A program made the position numbers and the translations under genes. A stretch of 64,000 nucleotides of DNA from Streptomyces bluensis (GTDB lineage Bacteria; Actinomycetota; Actinomycetes; Streptomycetales; Streptomycetaceae), in NCBI RefSeq assembly GCF_014650715.1, contig NZ_BMVM01000012.1, positions 213,623 through 277,622 of the forward strand. The letters are read 5' to 3'. How positions within the stretch are numbered: position 1 is the stretch's first letter; every line of letters starts with the position of its first letter. Below, piece after piece: positions 1 to 8,391 of this stretch. The notes beneath the pieces were generated by a model that was not told where the DNA came from, made no database searches, and saw only the letters and a list, made by a program, of their open reading frames with translations.

Positions 1-316
1 CCCAGGCGAAGACGGCTGCCGACACCAGCCCGAGGCACCCCAGCACCGCGGTGAACGGATCCCGCAGACTGCGCACGAACAGCCGCGGCCAGGAGGCCTC
101 CCGCCGGGCCGGAACCGTGTTCTCGCCCAGGCGGGCCAGCCGCTCCTCGGCCTGCGCCTCCGTCAGACCGCGGGGACCGCTGTCGAGCCGGCGCAGCACC
201 TCCAGCACGGTCGGCACAGCGGTCGGCACAGCGGTCGGCGCCGCGGATTCCGGATGAGTCCCCGCGGTGGCGACACCAGCGATACCGGGGGTACCGGCGA
301 CCTCCGCGTCAGCCAC
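1..316 (-). CDS. P-type cation-transporting ATPase, N-terminal fragment
   Basis: Only the first ~105 codons lie in the window; the gene runs off the left edge. The visible protein has an Ala/Pro/Thr-rich leader, then a stretch typical of the cation-ATPase N-terminal domain (LTEAQAEERLARLGENTVP), then the start of a membrane helix (FTAVLGCLGLVSAAVF). This order is typical of P-type ATPases of the Mg2+/Ca2+ type, which couple ATP hydrolysis to ion transport; the ion cannot be told from this piece. The chosen GTG start overlaps the last codons of the upstream ArsR gene (TGA at 309-311), so the two are probably co-transcribed and translationally coupled. The leader contains a short in-frame repeat (Pro-Thr-Ala-Val twice). 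Confidence 0.7.
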   Translation of the reverse strand, partial: MADAEVAGTPGIAGVATAGTHPESAAPTAVPTAVPTVLEVLRRLDSGPRGLTEAQAEERLARLGENTVPARREASWPRLFVRSLRDPFTAVLGCLGLVSAAVFAW

Positions 317-704
317 CGGCTTCGTACAGTCGGCGTACCGACGCGGGGGCCTGCCGCGAGCGCGCGGTCAGCTGCCCGACCATCACCCGCACCACGGTCA
401 CGATGTCGGGATCGTCGACGTAGTAGACCTGCCGCCGGCCCTCACGGCGTGAGCGCACGAGCCCGGCGAGCTTCAGCTTCGCCAGGTGCTGGCTGACCGC
501 GGGCAGCGCACCGCCCACCCGGTCGGCGAGGTGCGTGACATCGCTCTCGCCCTGGGACAACGCCCACACCAGGTGCAGCCGTGCCGACGAGGCGAGCAGC
601 CCGAACGCCGCGGCCGCCTCCGCCAGAACCTCGGCGGACGGATCGTCGAAGCCACCAGCGTCTGCCGCCACAGTCCTCTCCCGTCCCGTCCTGATCACTG
701 TCAA
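309..704 (-). CDS. ArsR-family winged-helix regulator
   Basis: A 131-residue protein with a helix-turn-helix typical of ArsR/SmtB repressors: a start helix with LLASSARLHLVWAL, the recognition region PAVSQHLAKLKLAGLV and the wing REGRRQVYYVDD. Such dimers usually repress metal-efflux genes until metal binds. The next gene on the same strand is the P-type ATPase, whose start overlaps this stop, so this is probably its regulator. The last helix (DPDIVTVVRVMVGQLTARS) lacks the Asp/His ligands of the alpha-5 metal site of SmtB or NmtR, and I see no Cys pair in the recognition helix. Either the signal is sensed differently or it is not a metal. Confidence 0.85.
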   Translation of the reverse strand: MTVIRTGRERTVAADAGGFDDPSAEVLAEAAAAFGLLASSARLHLVWALSQGESDVTHLADRVGGALPAVSQHLAKLKLAGLVRSRREGRRQVYYVDDPDIVTVVRVMVGQLTARSRQAPASVRRLYEAGG

Positions 705-783
705 CGCACGCGCGCCGTCCCAGTGTAGGTGCCGGTTCCGGCGCCCTTGCGCGCCGTCGGCCGGGTGATGGGGGGCTCCTCGG

Positions 784-1935
784 TCAGTCCTCCTCGTAGT
801 AGTTGTTGACCACGACGTCCGGCTCGTCGTCGCTGAACGCCTCGTTCAGCAGCGCGCCGCCGACCAGACCGGCCGCTCCGGCGCCGATGAGTGCGCCGGT
901 GCCGAAGCGGCGCCCCCCGTCCTGCTGCTGGCGGTCGTGGTGGTGGTCTCCGTACGACTGCCCGTACTGCTGCCCGTACGACTGCCCGTGCGCCTGCTGC
1001 GGATAGCCCTGCGGCGCTCCCTGCGGATACCCCTGCTGGGGCGGCGTGTAGAACGGCGGCGCGGTGGTCTGCACCCGCTGCGCGCACCCGGCGCACGCCT
1101 GGGTCGGCCGGGGCACGCCCCACTGCGGGGACCACGTCACCGTCGTCGTGCCGGGGCCGTGGCTGGGGTCGAAGAAGCACGTCACGGAGGAACTCCCTGG
1201 GGGATGGGGTGATGCGGCGAACGTGGGCGCGGGCGAGGAGATGACGGTCGGCGTCGGGACGACGGGCGTGGGCGCGGGTGCGGGTGCGGGCGGCACGTAC
1301 GAGGTGGTGCTCATCTGCGGCGAGGCAGGCGAGGAAGGCGAGGCAGCGGGTGCCGGGCTCGGCGCCGTCTCCCGCAGGACGTCCACGCCGTAGTCGGCGG
1401 CGATGCCCGCGAGCCCGGACGCGTAGCCCTGGCCGACGGCGCGGAACTTCCACTCCGCGCCGTGCCGGTACAGCTCGCCGAAGACCAGCGCCGTCTCGCT
1501 CGACAGGCCGCCGGACGCGAGGTCGAAGCGGGCCAGTTCGGCGTTGCCCTCACGGTCGAGGACGCGGATGTGGGCGCGGTGCACCTGTCCGAAGCTCTGG
1601 CCACGGGAGGCGCCCTCGTAGAGGGACACCGGGAAGACGATCTTCACCACATGGCCCGGGACCCGGGCGAGGTCGACGTGGATCCGCTGGTCGTCGCCGT
1701 CGACGGGGCTTCCGCCGCCGGTGTGGCGGACCGAGCCGTCCGGGCTGGTCAGGTTGTTGAAGAAGACGAAGTGCTCGTCGGACAGCACCTTCCCCGACTG
1801 GTCGCACAGCAGCGCGCTGGCGTCCAGCTCGTAGCCGGTGTTCGCCTGCCAGCCCAGCCCGACCGTCACGGCAGTCAGGCCCGGGGCCTGCTTGCTCAGC
1901 GACACGTTGCCGCCCTTGGTCAGGGAGACGCTCAT
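784..1935 (-). CDS. TerD-family stress protein with long Pro/Gln-rich C-terminus
   Basis: A 383-residue protein. Residues 1-180 form a TerD domain (MSVSLTKGGNVSLSKQAPGL, then the acidic stretch VDGDDQRIHVDL that resembles the Ca2+-binding loops of the family). TerD proteins bind calcium and are linked to tellurite and general stress resistance, and to development in Streptomyces; the biochemical role is unsettled. A Pro/Ala/Thr linker follows, then a treble-clef-like piece with CFFD and CAGC cysteines, a Gln/Tyr/Pro repeat (PQQGYPQG, GQSYGQQYGQSYG), a glycine-rich possible membrane segment and an acidic tail. The ATG at 1935 is chosen because GGAGGA lies 6 bases upstream; a longer reading frame adds five residues without support. 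Confidence 0.88.
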   Translation of the reverse strand: MSVSLTKGGNVSLSKQAPGLTAVTVGLGWQANTGYELDASALLCDQSGKVLSDEHFVFFNNLTSPDGSVRHTGGGSPVDGDDQRIHVDLARVPGHVVKIVFPVSLYEGASRGQSFGQVHRAHIRVLDREGNAELARFDLASGGLSSETALVFGELYRHGAEWKFRAVGQGYASGLAGIAADYGVDVLRETAPSPAPAASPSSPASPQMSTTSYVPPAPAPAPTPVVPTPTVISSPAPTFAASPHPPGSSSVTCFFDPSHGPGTTTVTWSPQWGVPRPTQACAGCAQRVQTTAPPFYTPPQQGYPQGAPQGYPQQAHGQSYGQQYGQSYGDHHHDRQQQDGGRRFGTGALIGAGAAGLVGGALLNEAFSDDEPDVVVNNYYEED

Positions 1936-2159
1936 GCAGATCCTCCGCAACCGCTCACGCTTCCCGCGATCGTCGTGACCAACGCGACCTCAGCCCCTTC
2001 CAGTTCCTGACTTGCGCAATGAACGCTGGCGATTCGGCGACGACTCGCCGACGACCCGCCACAACTCCGAAACTATTCATAGACTTGCGCAATCAGGCAA
2101 CTCATTGCGTCGGTTTCCGGCGGACCCCGCCCGGCCCGACCCGACTGGAGGACCACAAC

Positions 2160-2426
2160 GTGGGCATCATCAGCTGGATCATCCTCGGCCTGCTCGCCGG
2201 AGCCATCGCCAAGATCCTGCTGCCCGGCCGCGACCCGGGTGGACTGATCGGCACCACCCTCATCGGCATCGCGGGCGCCTTCCTCGGCGGCTGGCTCTCG
2301 GCCCGCTTCCTCGACCGTCCGGTGGAGAAGGAGTTCTTCGACCTCTACACCTGGGGCGCGGCGATCGGCGGCTCCCTGGTGCTGCTCATCGGCTACCGCC
2401 TGCTGTTCGGCAACTCGCGCGACTGA
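2160..2426 (+). CDS. GlsB/YeaQ/YmgE-family small membrane protein
   Basis: An 88-residue protein starting at GTG, with TGGAGGA about 8 bases upstream. It has three hydrophobic segments (IISWIILGLLAGAIAKILL, IGTTLIGIAGAFLGGWL, IGGSLVLLIGYRLLF) with the glycine pattern of the GlsB/YeaQ/YmgE (transglycosylase-associated) family. Members are small inner-membrane stress proteins of unknown mechanism. It is transcribed away from the TerD gene, so both may answer envelope or general stress from the shared 220-bp intergenic region. Longer in-frame translations upstream are rejected because they lack the family's start and a ribosome binding site. Confidence 0.85.
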   Translation: MGIISWIILGLLAGAIAKILLPGRDPGGLIGTTLIGIAGAFLGGWLSARFLDRPVEKEFFDLYTWGAAIGGSLVLLIGYRLLFGNSRD

Positions 2427-2627
2427 AGGTAGCGCTGACACCGGCTCATATCAGCCACAGTGGGCGGCGACGGAAAGCAGTAGATCCCGGAATGTCCGGC
2501 CCCGAGACCCCGGAATCCCGAGATCCGGGCAGGCGCCCACCCGCGATCACCGGCACGTAGCGGCGACCACGGGCACGTACCGGCTGCACGACCGGCCACG
2601 CGACCGGCTGCCGCTCGACCGGCACAG

Positions 2628-2647
2628 GCGCCCGCGCCGGCGGGCGC
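2628..2647. terminator. Tight GC hairpin, possible terminator
   Basis: GCGCCCGC and GCGGGCGC pair perfectly around a GCCG loop. It lies 200 bases past the GlsB stop, with no other candidate nearer, so it may end that transcript. No T-run follows, which is usual in this GC-rich group. Confidence 0.35.
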
Positions 2648-2687
2648 GACGGCCAGTGGCCCGCCGCGCCCGTTCCCGTCACCGCGT

Positions 2688-2731
2688 CGTTCGGCGCCGG
2701 TCCCTCCCCTCGTGGGGACCGGTGCCGAACG
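2688..2731. repeat. 17-bp stem inverted repeat
   Basis: Arms 2688-2704 and 2715-2731 are reverse complements except for one position that would be a G-U wobble in a plus-strand RNA. The loop is 10 bases. It is one of the strongest hairpins in the window and is followed 8 bases later by a second one. Role unknown: terminator, processing site or part of a structured RNA. Confidence 0.7.
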
Positions 2732-2739
2732 GTGAGGGC

Positions 2740-2773
2740 CTCGATCCGCGTGTGCCGACTGGTGCGGATCGAG
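2740..2773. repeat. 10-bp stem inverted repeat
   Basis: CTCGATCCGC at 2740-2749 pairs perfectly with GCGGATCGAG at 2764-2773 across a 14-base loop. It is next in line after the 17-bp stem at 2688-2731 and before the nested pair at 2782-2831. Confidence 0.65.
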
Positions 2774-2781
2774 AACAGGCG

Positions 2782-2831
2782 GATCCGTGGGCGACGCGAT
2801 CGCGGTCCGCTGGGGACCGACTCCACGGATC
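2782..2831. repeat. Nested inverted repeats
   Basis: GATCCGTGG at 2782-2790 pairs with CCACGGATC at 2823-2831. Inside it CGGTCC at 2803-2808 pairs with GGACCG at 2814-2819. A long-armed structure with an inner hairpin is possible in either strand's RNA. Confidence 0.55.
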
Positions 2832-3120
2832 TCCGGATCTCCAGGTCTCCGGGCTCACACGTCGAGACCGTCGCCGTCGTTTCGTGACTCCGACAAAAGA
2901 TGGCCGAGAACATGCGGCGTCATGTTGTCTCTCCGAGCGTGAACTGATGGCCTGTCCGGGCGCCGCGCGATGGAATCGCTACTGCGTCCTGATCCTTCCA
3001 GCTGTGGCTCCCGCGGAGGAGGTTCCGGTACCGGTGCGATGACTTAATCGCAGGTCATCCGTATAAAGTGAGTTTTCCGGTCCGGATGTCCAGGCGCGGG
3101 GCAATGAGGGGAAGTGAGGA

Positions 3121-6100
3121 GTGGAGACCTTGGGTTCCGGCTCGGGGGCGCGCACGGCCTTCGCGGAACGTCTCGCCCTGCTGTACAAGGAGGCCGGTAA
3201 CCCTCCCCTCAAGAGCGTGTCCGAGGCGGTCGTCCGGCTTCAGCGGGTCGACGAACGAGGGCGTCCCGTACGGGTGTCCGCTCAGCGGATCAGCGACTGG
3301 CGACGGGCCAAGAACGTGCCCGCCCAGTTCACCGCCCTCGCGGCGGTACTGCACATCCTGATCCCCCAGGCACGGCGCCAGCAGCCCACCCCCGTCTCCC
3401 CCGGCCTGTACGACCTGACCCAGTGGCAGCGCCTGTGGGAGCACGCGCTCGCCGACCCGGTGGGCGACCCCTCCGCGACCTCCACGGAAGAAGGGGAAGC
3501 GGAAGAGAGGAAAACGGGCGAGAAGAGGGACAAGGGAGAGAAGGGCGAGAAGGGCGACAGCGGCAAGGAACCGGCATCGCGCGCAACTCCCGTTGTTCCG
3601 GGGGTGGTCTGCCCGTACCGGGGGCTGGCCTCGTACCGTCAGCAGGACGCCCGGTGGTTCTTCGGCCGGGAGCGGAGCACGGACGCCCTCGTGGCCCAGC
3701 TGCGCGCGGCGGAGGAGCCCGGCGGCCTGGTCATGCTCGTCGGCGCCTCGGGGGCGGGCAAGTCGTCCCTGCTGAACGCCGGTCTGGTCACCGCGTTGCG
3801 CAACGGCGCGCTGGAAGCGGACGCGGAGGACGACGGCCGGGAACGGCACGTTCTCCAACTCGTGCCGGGAGCCGACCCTCTTGGGGAGCTGACCCGCCGG
3901 ATCCCCGAACTCGCCCACTTGGTCTGTGCGTCAGGGCCGTCCGCGACACCACAGCCCGGTACGCCGCAGCCCGGTACGCCCTCCTTCGCCCGCGCCGTCC
4001 GGGAAGCCGTCACCGCCTGGGCGCACCGCGAAGCCCGGACCGCGGCGCGTCCGGTCGTCATCGTGGACCAGTTCGAGGAGACGTTCACCCTCTGCCCGGA
4101 CGAGGCGAGTCGACGCGCCTTCATCGAGATCCTCCACGCCGCCTGCACCCCCGCCGAACCGGTTGAACCAAGCAAACCGAGCGAACCGGAAGTCCCGGCC
4201 CCCGTCCTCGTAGTCCTCGGCATACGCGCCGACTTCTACGAGCAGTGCCTCGGATACCCCGAACTGGCCGACGCGTTGCAGCACCGGCACATGGTGCTCG
4301 GGCCGCTCACCACCGCCGAGTTGCGTGAGGCGGTGACCGGGCCGGCCAAGTCGGTGGGGCTGGAGCTCGAACCGGGCCTCGCGGAGCTGATCGTCCGGGA
4401 GGTGAGCGCCGACGGTCCGCGCGGGGCGCACGACGCGGGGGTGCTGCCGCTGCTCTCCCACGCCCTGCTCGCCACCTGGCAGCGGCGGAAGGCGGGACGG
4501 CTGACGCTGACCGGCTACCGCGCGGCGGGCGGCATCCAGGGAGCCGTGGCGGCGACCGCCGAGCGGGCCTGGTCCGGGCTCGACCCGGCGGCCCGTACGG
4601 CCACGAGGCTGCTCCTGCTCAGGCTGGTACGGCTGGGCGAGGACACCCCGGCCACCCGCAGGCGGGGCACACGGCGCCAGTTGGCCCAGGAGTCGGCGAA
4701 CCCGGGCAAGACGGAGGAGTCGCTCGAAGCGCTGGTGCGCGCCCGGTTGGTGACGCTCGACGCGGAGACCGTGGAGATCACCCACGAAGCGCTGCTCCAC
4801 GCCTGGCCGCGGCTGCGTGACTGGATCGACGAGGACCGGGGCGGCAATCTGCTGCGGCAGCGGCTGGAGGAGGACGGCAGGGCCTGGGAGGGCTCGAACC
4901 GCGACTCGTCGCTGCTCTACCGGGGTTCGCGGCTGGAGCAGGCCCACACCTGGGCGACCTCCGCCCGGGACGCGGGGGACACCTTTCTGACCCGTAGCGC
5001 GGTGGAGTTCCTGGCCGCCTCGGTCAGGCTGCGCAGACGCACGGTGTGGCTCGGGCGGAGCGCGGTGTCGGCGCTGGTCGCGCTGGCGGTCCTGGCCGTC
5101 GGCGCGGCGGTCGTCGCGTGGCAGCAGCGCAACGAAGCGGTGTTCGAGCAGGTGATGGCCGAGGCCGACCGCGCCCAGTCCAATGATCCGTCGCTGTCCG
5201 CCCAACTCTCCCTGGTGGCACACCGCCTGCGCCCGGACGACGCGGACGCCGGCAACCGGCTGATCTCGATCGTGAACGCGCCGCTGGCCACGCCCCTGCT
5301 CGGGCACACCGGCGCCGTCTACCTCACCTCGTTCAGCCCGAACGGCCGCACCCTCGCCACCGCCAGCTACGACCGGACCGTACGCCTGTGGGACGTGAGC
5401 GACCCGGGCCGCCCCAGGAAGCTCGGCAAGCCGCTCACCGACCACACGAGTTGGGTGAGCAGCGCGGTGTTCAGCCCGGACGGCCACACCCTCGCCAGCG
5501 CGGGCGACGACGGCACGATCCGGTTGTGGAACGTGCGGGACCCCCGCCGACCGGCCCGGCGCGGTGGGCCCCTCACCGGCCACGAGGGCACGATCTACCT
5601 GGTCGCCTTCAGCCCGGACGGACGCACCCTGGCCTCGGTCGGCGAGGACCGCACCGTGCGCCTGTGGAACGTGGCCGACCCGGACCGGCCGAAGCCGCTC
5701 GACACGTTGACCGGCCACACCGCCGCCGTACGGTCCGTCGCGTTCAGCCCGGACGGGCGCACGCTGGCGACGGGCGGCGACGACGACACCGTGCGACTGT
5801 GGAACGTGACCGACCCGGCACGCGCCACTCGCATCGGCTCCCCCCTCACCGGCCACACGGACCTGGTCCACTCCGTGGCCTTCCGGCCCGACGGCCGCAC
5901 CCTCGCCAGCGGCAGCGCGGACCACACCATCCGGCTGTGGGACGTGACCGACCCGGCCCACGCCTCACCGATCGGCTCACCCCTCACCGGCCACACCGGC
6001 CCCATCTGGTCCGTGGCCTTCAGCCCGGACGGGGAACAGCTCGCCGCCGCCAGCGCGGACAGCACGGCGAGCCTGTGGAACGTGAGCGATCCGGAGTACC

Positions 6101-7266
6101 CGTCGCAGGTCGGCGAGCCTCTCGCGGGCAGCAGCGGCGAGATGTACGCCCTGGGCTTCAGCCCCGACGGCCGCACCCTCGCCACGGGGAGCGGCGACAG
6201 CAAGGTCCGTCTGTGGTCGATACCGGGATCGGACATGAACGGCCGCAGTGGGGAGTTCCGCCCGGACGGGCGGGTGCTCGCCACGGTCGCGCGCGACGGC
6301 GGGGTCCGGCTGTGGAACGTGGAGACTCCCGGCCGGCCGGTGCCGCTGAGCAGACCGTTCATGCGCGCGGAAGGCGGCCAGGAGATGGTGTTCTCCCCCG
6401 ACGGCCGCACCCTCGCGGTGCTCACGGGAGACCGGACGGTGTACCTGTGGAACGTCACCGACCCGGCCCGGCCGGTCGCCCACGGTCCGCCCATCACCCT
6501 GCGGACACGGTTCATGGGCCCCGACTCGCTGGCGTTCAGCCCGGACGGACGCACGCTCGCCACCGCCTACTCCGACCGCACGTTCCAGTTGTGGAACGTC
6601 GGCGACCCGTCCCGCGTCGTGCCGCGCGGCGCACCGCTCACCGGGCACAAGGGCTACATCAACTCCCTCGCCTTCAGTCCGGACGGGCACACGCTCGCCA
6701 GCGGCAGCGCGGACGGCACCGTCCGGCTGTGGAACGTCACCGACCCGTCGCACACGACGCCGGTCGGCCCCCCGCTCAGATGGCACGCCGGCCCCGTCAA
6801 CGCGCTGGCCTACAGCCCGGACGGCCATACGCTGGCCAGCGGAGGCGACGACGACACGGTCCGGCTCTGGAACGTCACCGATCCCGCCGAGGCGACCCGG
6901 CTGGGCTCCCCCCTCACCGGCCACACCGAAGCGGTCGTGTCGCTGACGTACAGCCCGGACGGGCACACACTGGCGAGCGGCGGCAACGACAACACGGTCC
7001 GGCTCTGGAACGTCTCCGTCCCCGCCGAGGCGGCTCCCATAGGCCGGTCGATGAGCCCGAACGCCAGGACAGGAAATTTCCTGTCCTTCAGCCCCAAAAG
7101 CCACATGCTCGGCATTTCCAGCGGTACCGATACCGTCCGGCTGTGGGATCTGGACGCCGACAAGGCCATTCGCCGTATCTGTGCGACCACGCGGGGTGTT
7201 CTGACACCGGAGAAATGGCACGAGTACCTGCCCCGGTTGTCGTACGAGCCACCCTGCGGCCGGTAA
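3121..7266 (+). CDS. STAND NTPase with N-terminal HTH-like domain and 14 WD40 repeats
   Basis: A 1381-residue protein starting at GTG behind a GAGG box. Residues ~8-85 form a helical, helix-turn-helix-like domain (VSAQRISDWRRAKNVP). A highly charged Glu/Lys/Gly linker spans ~115-155. The nSTAND-type NTPase core begins at VCPYRGLASY, with Walker A G-A-S-G-A-G-K-S at 208-215 and a Walker B-like VVIVDQFEE at 312-320. One membrane helix lies near 645-667. From ~720 to 1370 I count 14 WD40 repeats (FSPDGRTLA..., TVRLWNV), enough for two seven-bladed propellers. STAND proteins are signal-sensing ATPase switches; the propeller probably binds the trigger. Orientation across the membrane is unclear, since both NTPase and propeller look cytoplasmic. 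It stands alone, so any effector is unidentified. Confidence 0.9.
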   Translation: METLGSGSGARTAFAERLALLYKEAGNPPLKSVSEAVVRLQRVDERGRPVRVSAQRISDWRRAKNVPAQFTALAAVLHILIPQARRQQPTPVSPGLYDLTQWQRLWEHALADPVGDPSATSTEEGEAEERKTGEKRDKGEKGEKGDSGKEPASRATPVVPGVVCPYRGLASYRQQDARWFFGRERSTDALVAQLRAAEEPGGLVMLVGASGAGKSSLLNAGLVTALRNGALEADAEDDGRERHVLQLVPGADPLGELTRRIPELAHLVCASGPSATPQPGTPQPGTPSFARAVREAVTAWAHREARTAARPVVIVDQFEETFTLCPDEASRRAFIEILHAACTPAEPVEPSKPSEPEVPAPVLVVLGIRADFYEQCLGYPELADALQHRHMVLGPLTTAELREAVTGPAKSVGLELEPGLAELIVREVSADGPRGAHDAGVLPLLSHALLATWQRRKAGRLTLTGYRAAGGIQGAVAATAERAWSGLDPAARTATRLLLLRLVRLGEDTPATRRRGTRRQLAQESANPGKTEESLEALVRARLVTLDAETVEITHEALLHAWPRLRDWIDEDRGGNLLRQRLEEDGRAWEGSNRDSSLLYRGSRLEQAHTWATSARDAGDTFLTRSAVEFLAASVRLRRRTVWLGRSAVSALVALAVLAVGAAVVAWQQRNEAVFEQVMAEADRAQSNDPSLSAQLSLVAHRLRPDDADAGNRLISIVNAPLATPLLGHTGAVYLTSFSPNGRTLATASYDRTVRLWDVSDPGRPRKLGKPLTDHTSWVSSAVFSPDGHTLASAGDDGTIRLWNVRDPRRPARRGGPLTGHEGTIYLVAFSPDGRTLASVGEDRTVRLWNVADPDRPKPLDTLTGHTAAVRSVAFSPDGRTLATGGDDDTVRLWNVTDPARATRIGSPLTGHTDLVHSVAFRPDGRTLASGSADHTIRLWDVTDPAHASPIGSPLTGHTGPIWSVAFSPDGEQLAAASADSTASLWNVSDPEYPSQVGEPLAGSSGEMYALGFSPDGRTLATGSGDSKVRLWSIPGSDMNGRSGEFRPDGRVLATVARDGGVRLWNVETPGRPVPLSRPFMRAEGGQEMVFSPDGRTLAVLTGDRTVYLWNVTDPARPVAHGPPITLRTRFMGPDSLAFSPDGRTLATAYSDRTFQLWNVGDPSRVVPRGAPLTGHKGYINSLAFSPDGHTLASGSADGTVRLWNVTDPSHTTPVGPPLRWHAGPVNALAYSPDGHTLASGGDDDTVRLWNVTDPAEATRLGSPLTGHTEAVVSLTYSPDGHTLASGGNDNTVRLWNVSVPAEAAPIGRSMSPNARTGNFLSFSPKSHMLGISSGTDTVRLWDLDADKAIRRICATTRGVLTPEKWHEYLPRLSYEPPCGR

Positions 7267-7373
7267 CGGAGCGTGAGCCTTCTGTTGCCATCACGGCGGA
7301 CCGCGTCAAGTGATCCCGATCACAAGTTCTCGGTGCAGTCGAGCTGTGGGCTCCCGCCGGACCAGCAGGCTTG

Positions 7374-8234
7374 TTACGCTTGTTCATAGCCCGATCGCTG
7401 GTGCATCCCCCGTCGCCAGCGATCGGGCCCTTTCGTGTCCGGCTCCTCCCAACCTGCCGCGCCGGGTGGGCAGTTGGCATCGGTCGTCAGGCCGGACCAG
7501 GCGCGAAGGGCGTCGGCATGCTCCTGGATCAACGACATCCGGGCTTCCCATTCCGCCCCCGCCCGGTGATGCGGGTGCGTGGTGATCTGCCCCGGGTGCT
7601 TGCGGTACACGAGACCGGTGTCGCCGATGAACCATCCGTCCGCCAGAGCGTCGAGTCCCAGCAGAAGGCCCGTGTCACCGGACGCCGGCAGGGCCATCCA
7701 ACCGCCCAGCAGCGCCAGGAGGGGGCGCCGCACACAGAGCGTGGCGGGATGAATCCGGGGTCGACGGTGCTCGACCCAGAATCCGTACGCGGTTCCCCGC
7801 GGGAGCCGGCCGGGTTCCGGATCGCCCTCGAAGGAGACGGTGCTGCCGTCTTCCAGGAGGTCGACCGCCCGGGACGTGGTCCAGCCCACCGCGGGGTGCT
7901 CCTCCAGTACCGCGATGTCGCGTGCGAGAGTTCCGGCGGCGAGCTGGTCGTCGGCGTCCAGGTTCTTCACATACACACCAGTTGACCGGGCGAACGCCAT
8001 GGTCCGCGCCACGTGCGGGCCGCCGCGCCGCGACGCCGAGATCCGGATACGCGGATCGTTCGCCGGGTCCGGAAGATACGCCGAGGCCTGGACGTCGCTT
8101 CCGTCCTCCTGCACACACCACTCCCATGACCAGCCGTCAGGGAGGTTCTGGGAGCGCAGAGATGTGTACGCCTCCGAGAGGAACCGCGCTCCCTGTCCGT
8201 GGACCGGCGTGACGATCGAAATGATCTTTTTCAT
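7374..8234 (-). CDS. Family 2 glycosyltransferase
   Basis: A 286-residue soluble GT-A fold protein beginning IISIVTPVHGQGARFLSEAY, followed by an EDGSD motif and the metal-binding DADDQ at about residue 95. These fit an inverting family 2 transferase that adds a sugar from a nucleotide-sugar donor; the acceptor is unknown. No membrane segment is visible. The C-terminal ~35 residues (NCPPGAAGWEEPD...) are not typical of the catalytic domain, and the DNA encoding them carries a 13-bp inverted repeat (7389-7428) that may also end the STAND-WD40 transcript coming from the left. It is convergent with that gene and divergent from the truncated GntR-type gene. Confidence 0.8.
   Translation of the reverse strand: MKKIISIVTPVHGQGARFLSEAYTSLRSQNLPDGWSWEWCVQEDGSDVQASAYLPDPANDPRIRISASRRGGPHVARTMAFARSTGVYVKNLDADDQLAAGTLARDIAVLEEHPAVGWTTSRAVDLLEDGSTVSFEGDPEPGRLPRGTAYGFWVEHRRPRIHPATLCVRRPLLALLGGWMALPASGDTGLLLGLDALADGWFIGDTGLVYRKHPGQITTHPHHRAGAEWEARMSLIQEHADALRAWSGLTTDANCPPGAAGWEEPDTKGPDRWRRGMHQRSGYEQA
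7389..7428 (+). terminator. Inverted repeat, probable terminator of the STAND-WD40 gene
   Basis: GCCCGATCGCTGG at 7389-7401 and CCAGCGATCGGGC at 7416-7428 form a perfect 13-bp stem with a 14-base loop, followed on the plus strand by CCTTTCGTG. It is 125 bases past the STAND gene stop and lies inside the 3' end of the convergent glycosyltransferase gene. Confidence 0.55.
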
Positions 8235-8391
8235 GAGGGCCTTTCCGGGGTCACCGTCCCCGCCAGTATCGCCACGGGCTCATATCGCCACGGGCTCCCA
8301 CTCGAACGGCAGGACCTCGGCAGGAGTCGTACGCTGATGCTGGTAGACGCAGAGGAGCAGGACAGGCCCCGCGAGGGATCGGTGAGCACCC

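Larger units (their letters stand above)
2427..3120. other. Gene-free stretch rich in inverted repeats
   Basis: About 690 bases without a convincing gene. Open frames here have no ribosome binding site, no domain and Arg/Pro-rich shadow composition. It holds at least four perfect or near-perfect inverted repeats: 2628-2635/2640-2647 (4-base loop), 2688-2704/2715-2731 (17 bp, one G-T pair), 2740-2749/2764-2773 (10 bp) and 2782-2790/2823-2831 (9 bp) enclosing 2803-2808/2814-2819. The last ~200 bases, which are less GC-rich, probably carry the promoter of the STAND-WD40 gene. Confidence 0.6.

Noticed and set aside
2446..2913. Open frame of 155 codons on the minus strand in the hairpin-rich gap
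   Set aside because: No ribosome binding site, no recognisable domain, low-quality composition, and it reads through the inverted repeats.
3931..5961. Long antisense open frame (676 codons) opposite the STAND-WD40 gene
   Set aside because: Composition is the reverse-frame shadow of a GC-rich WD40 gene (Val/Gly/Arg/Ala runs), with no domain or ribosome binding site.
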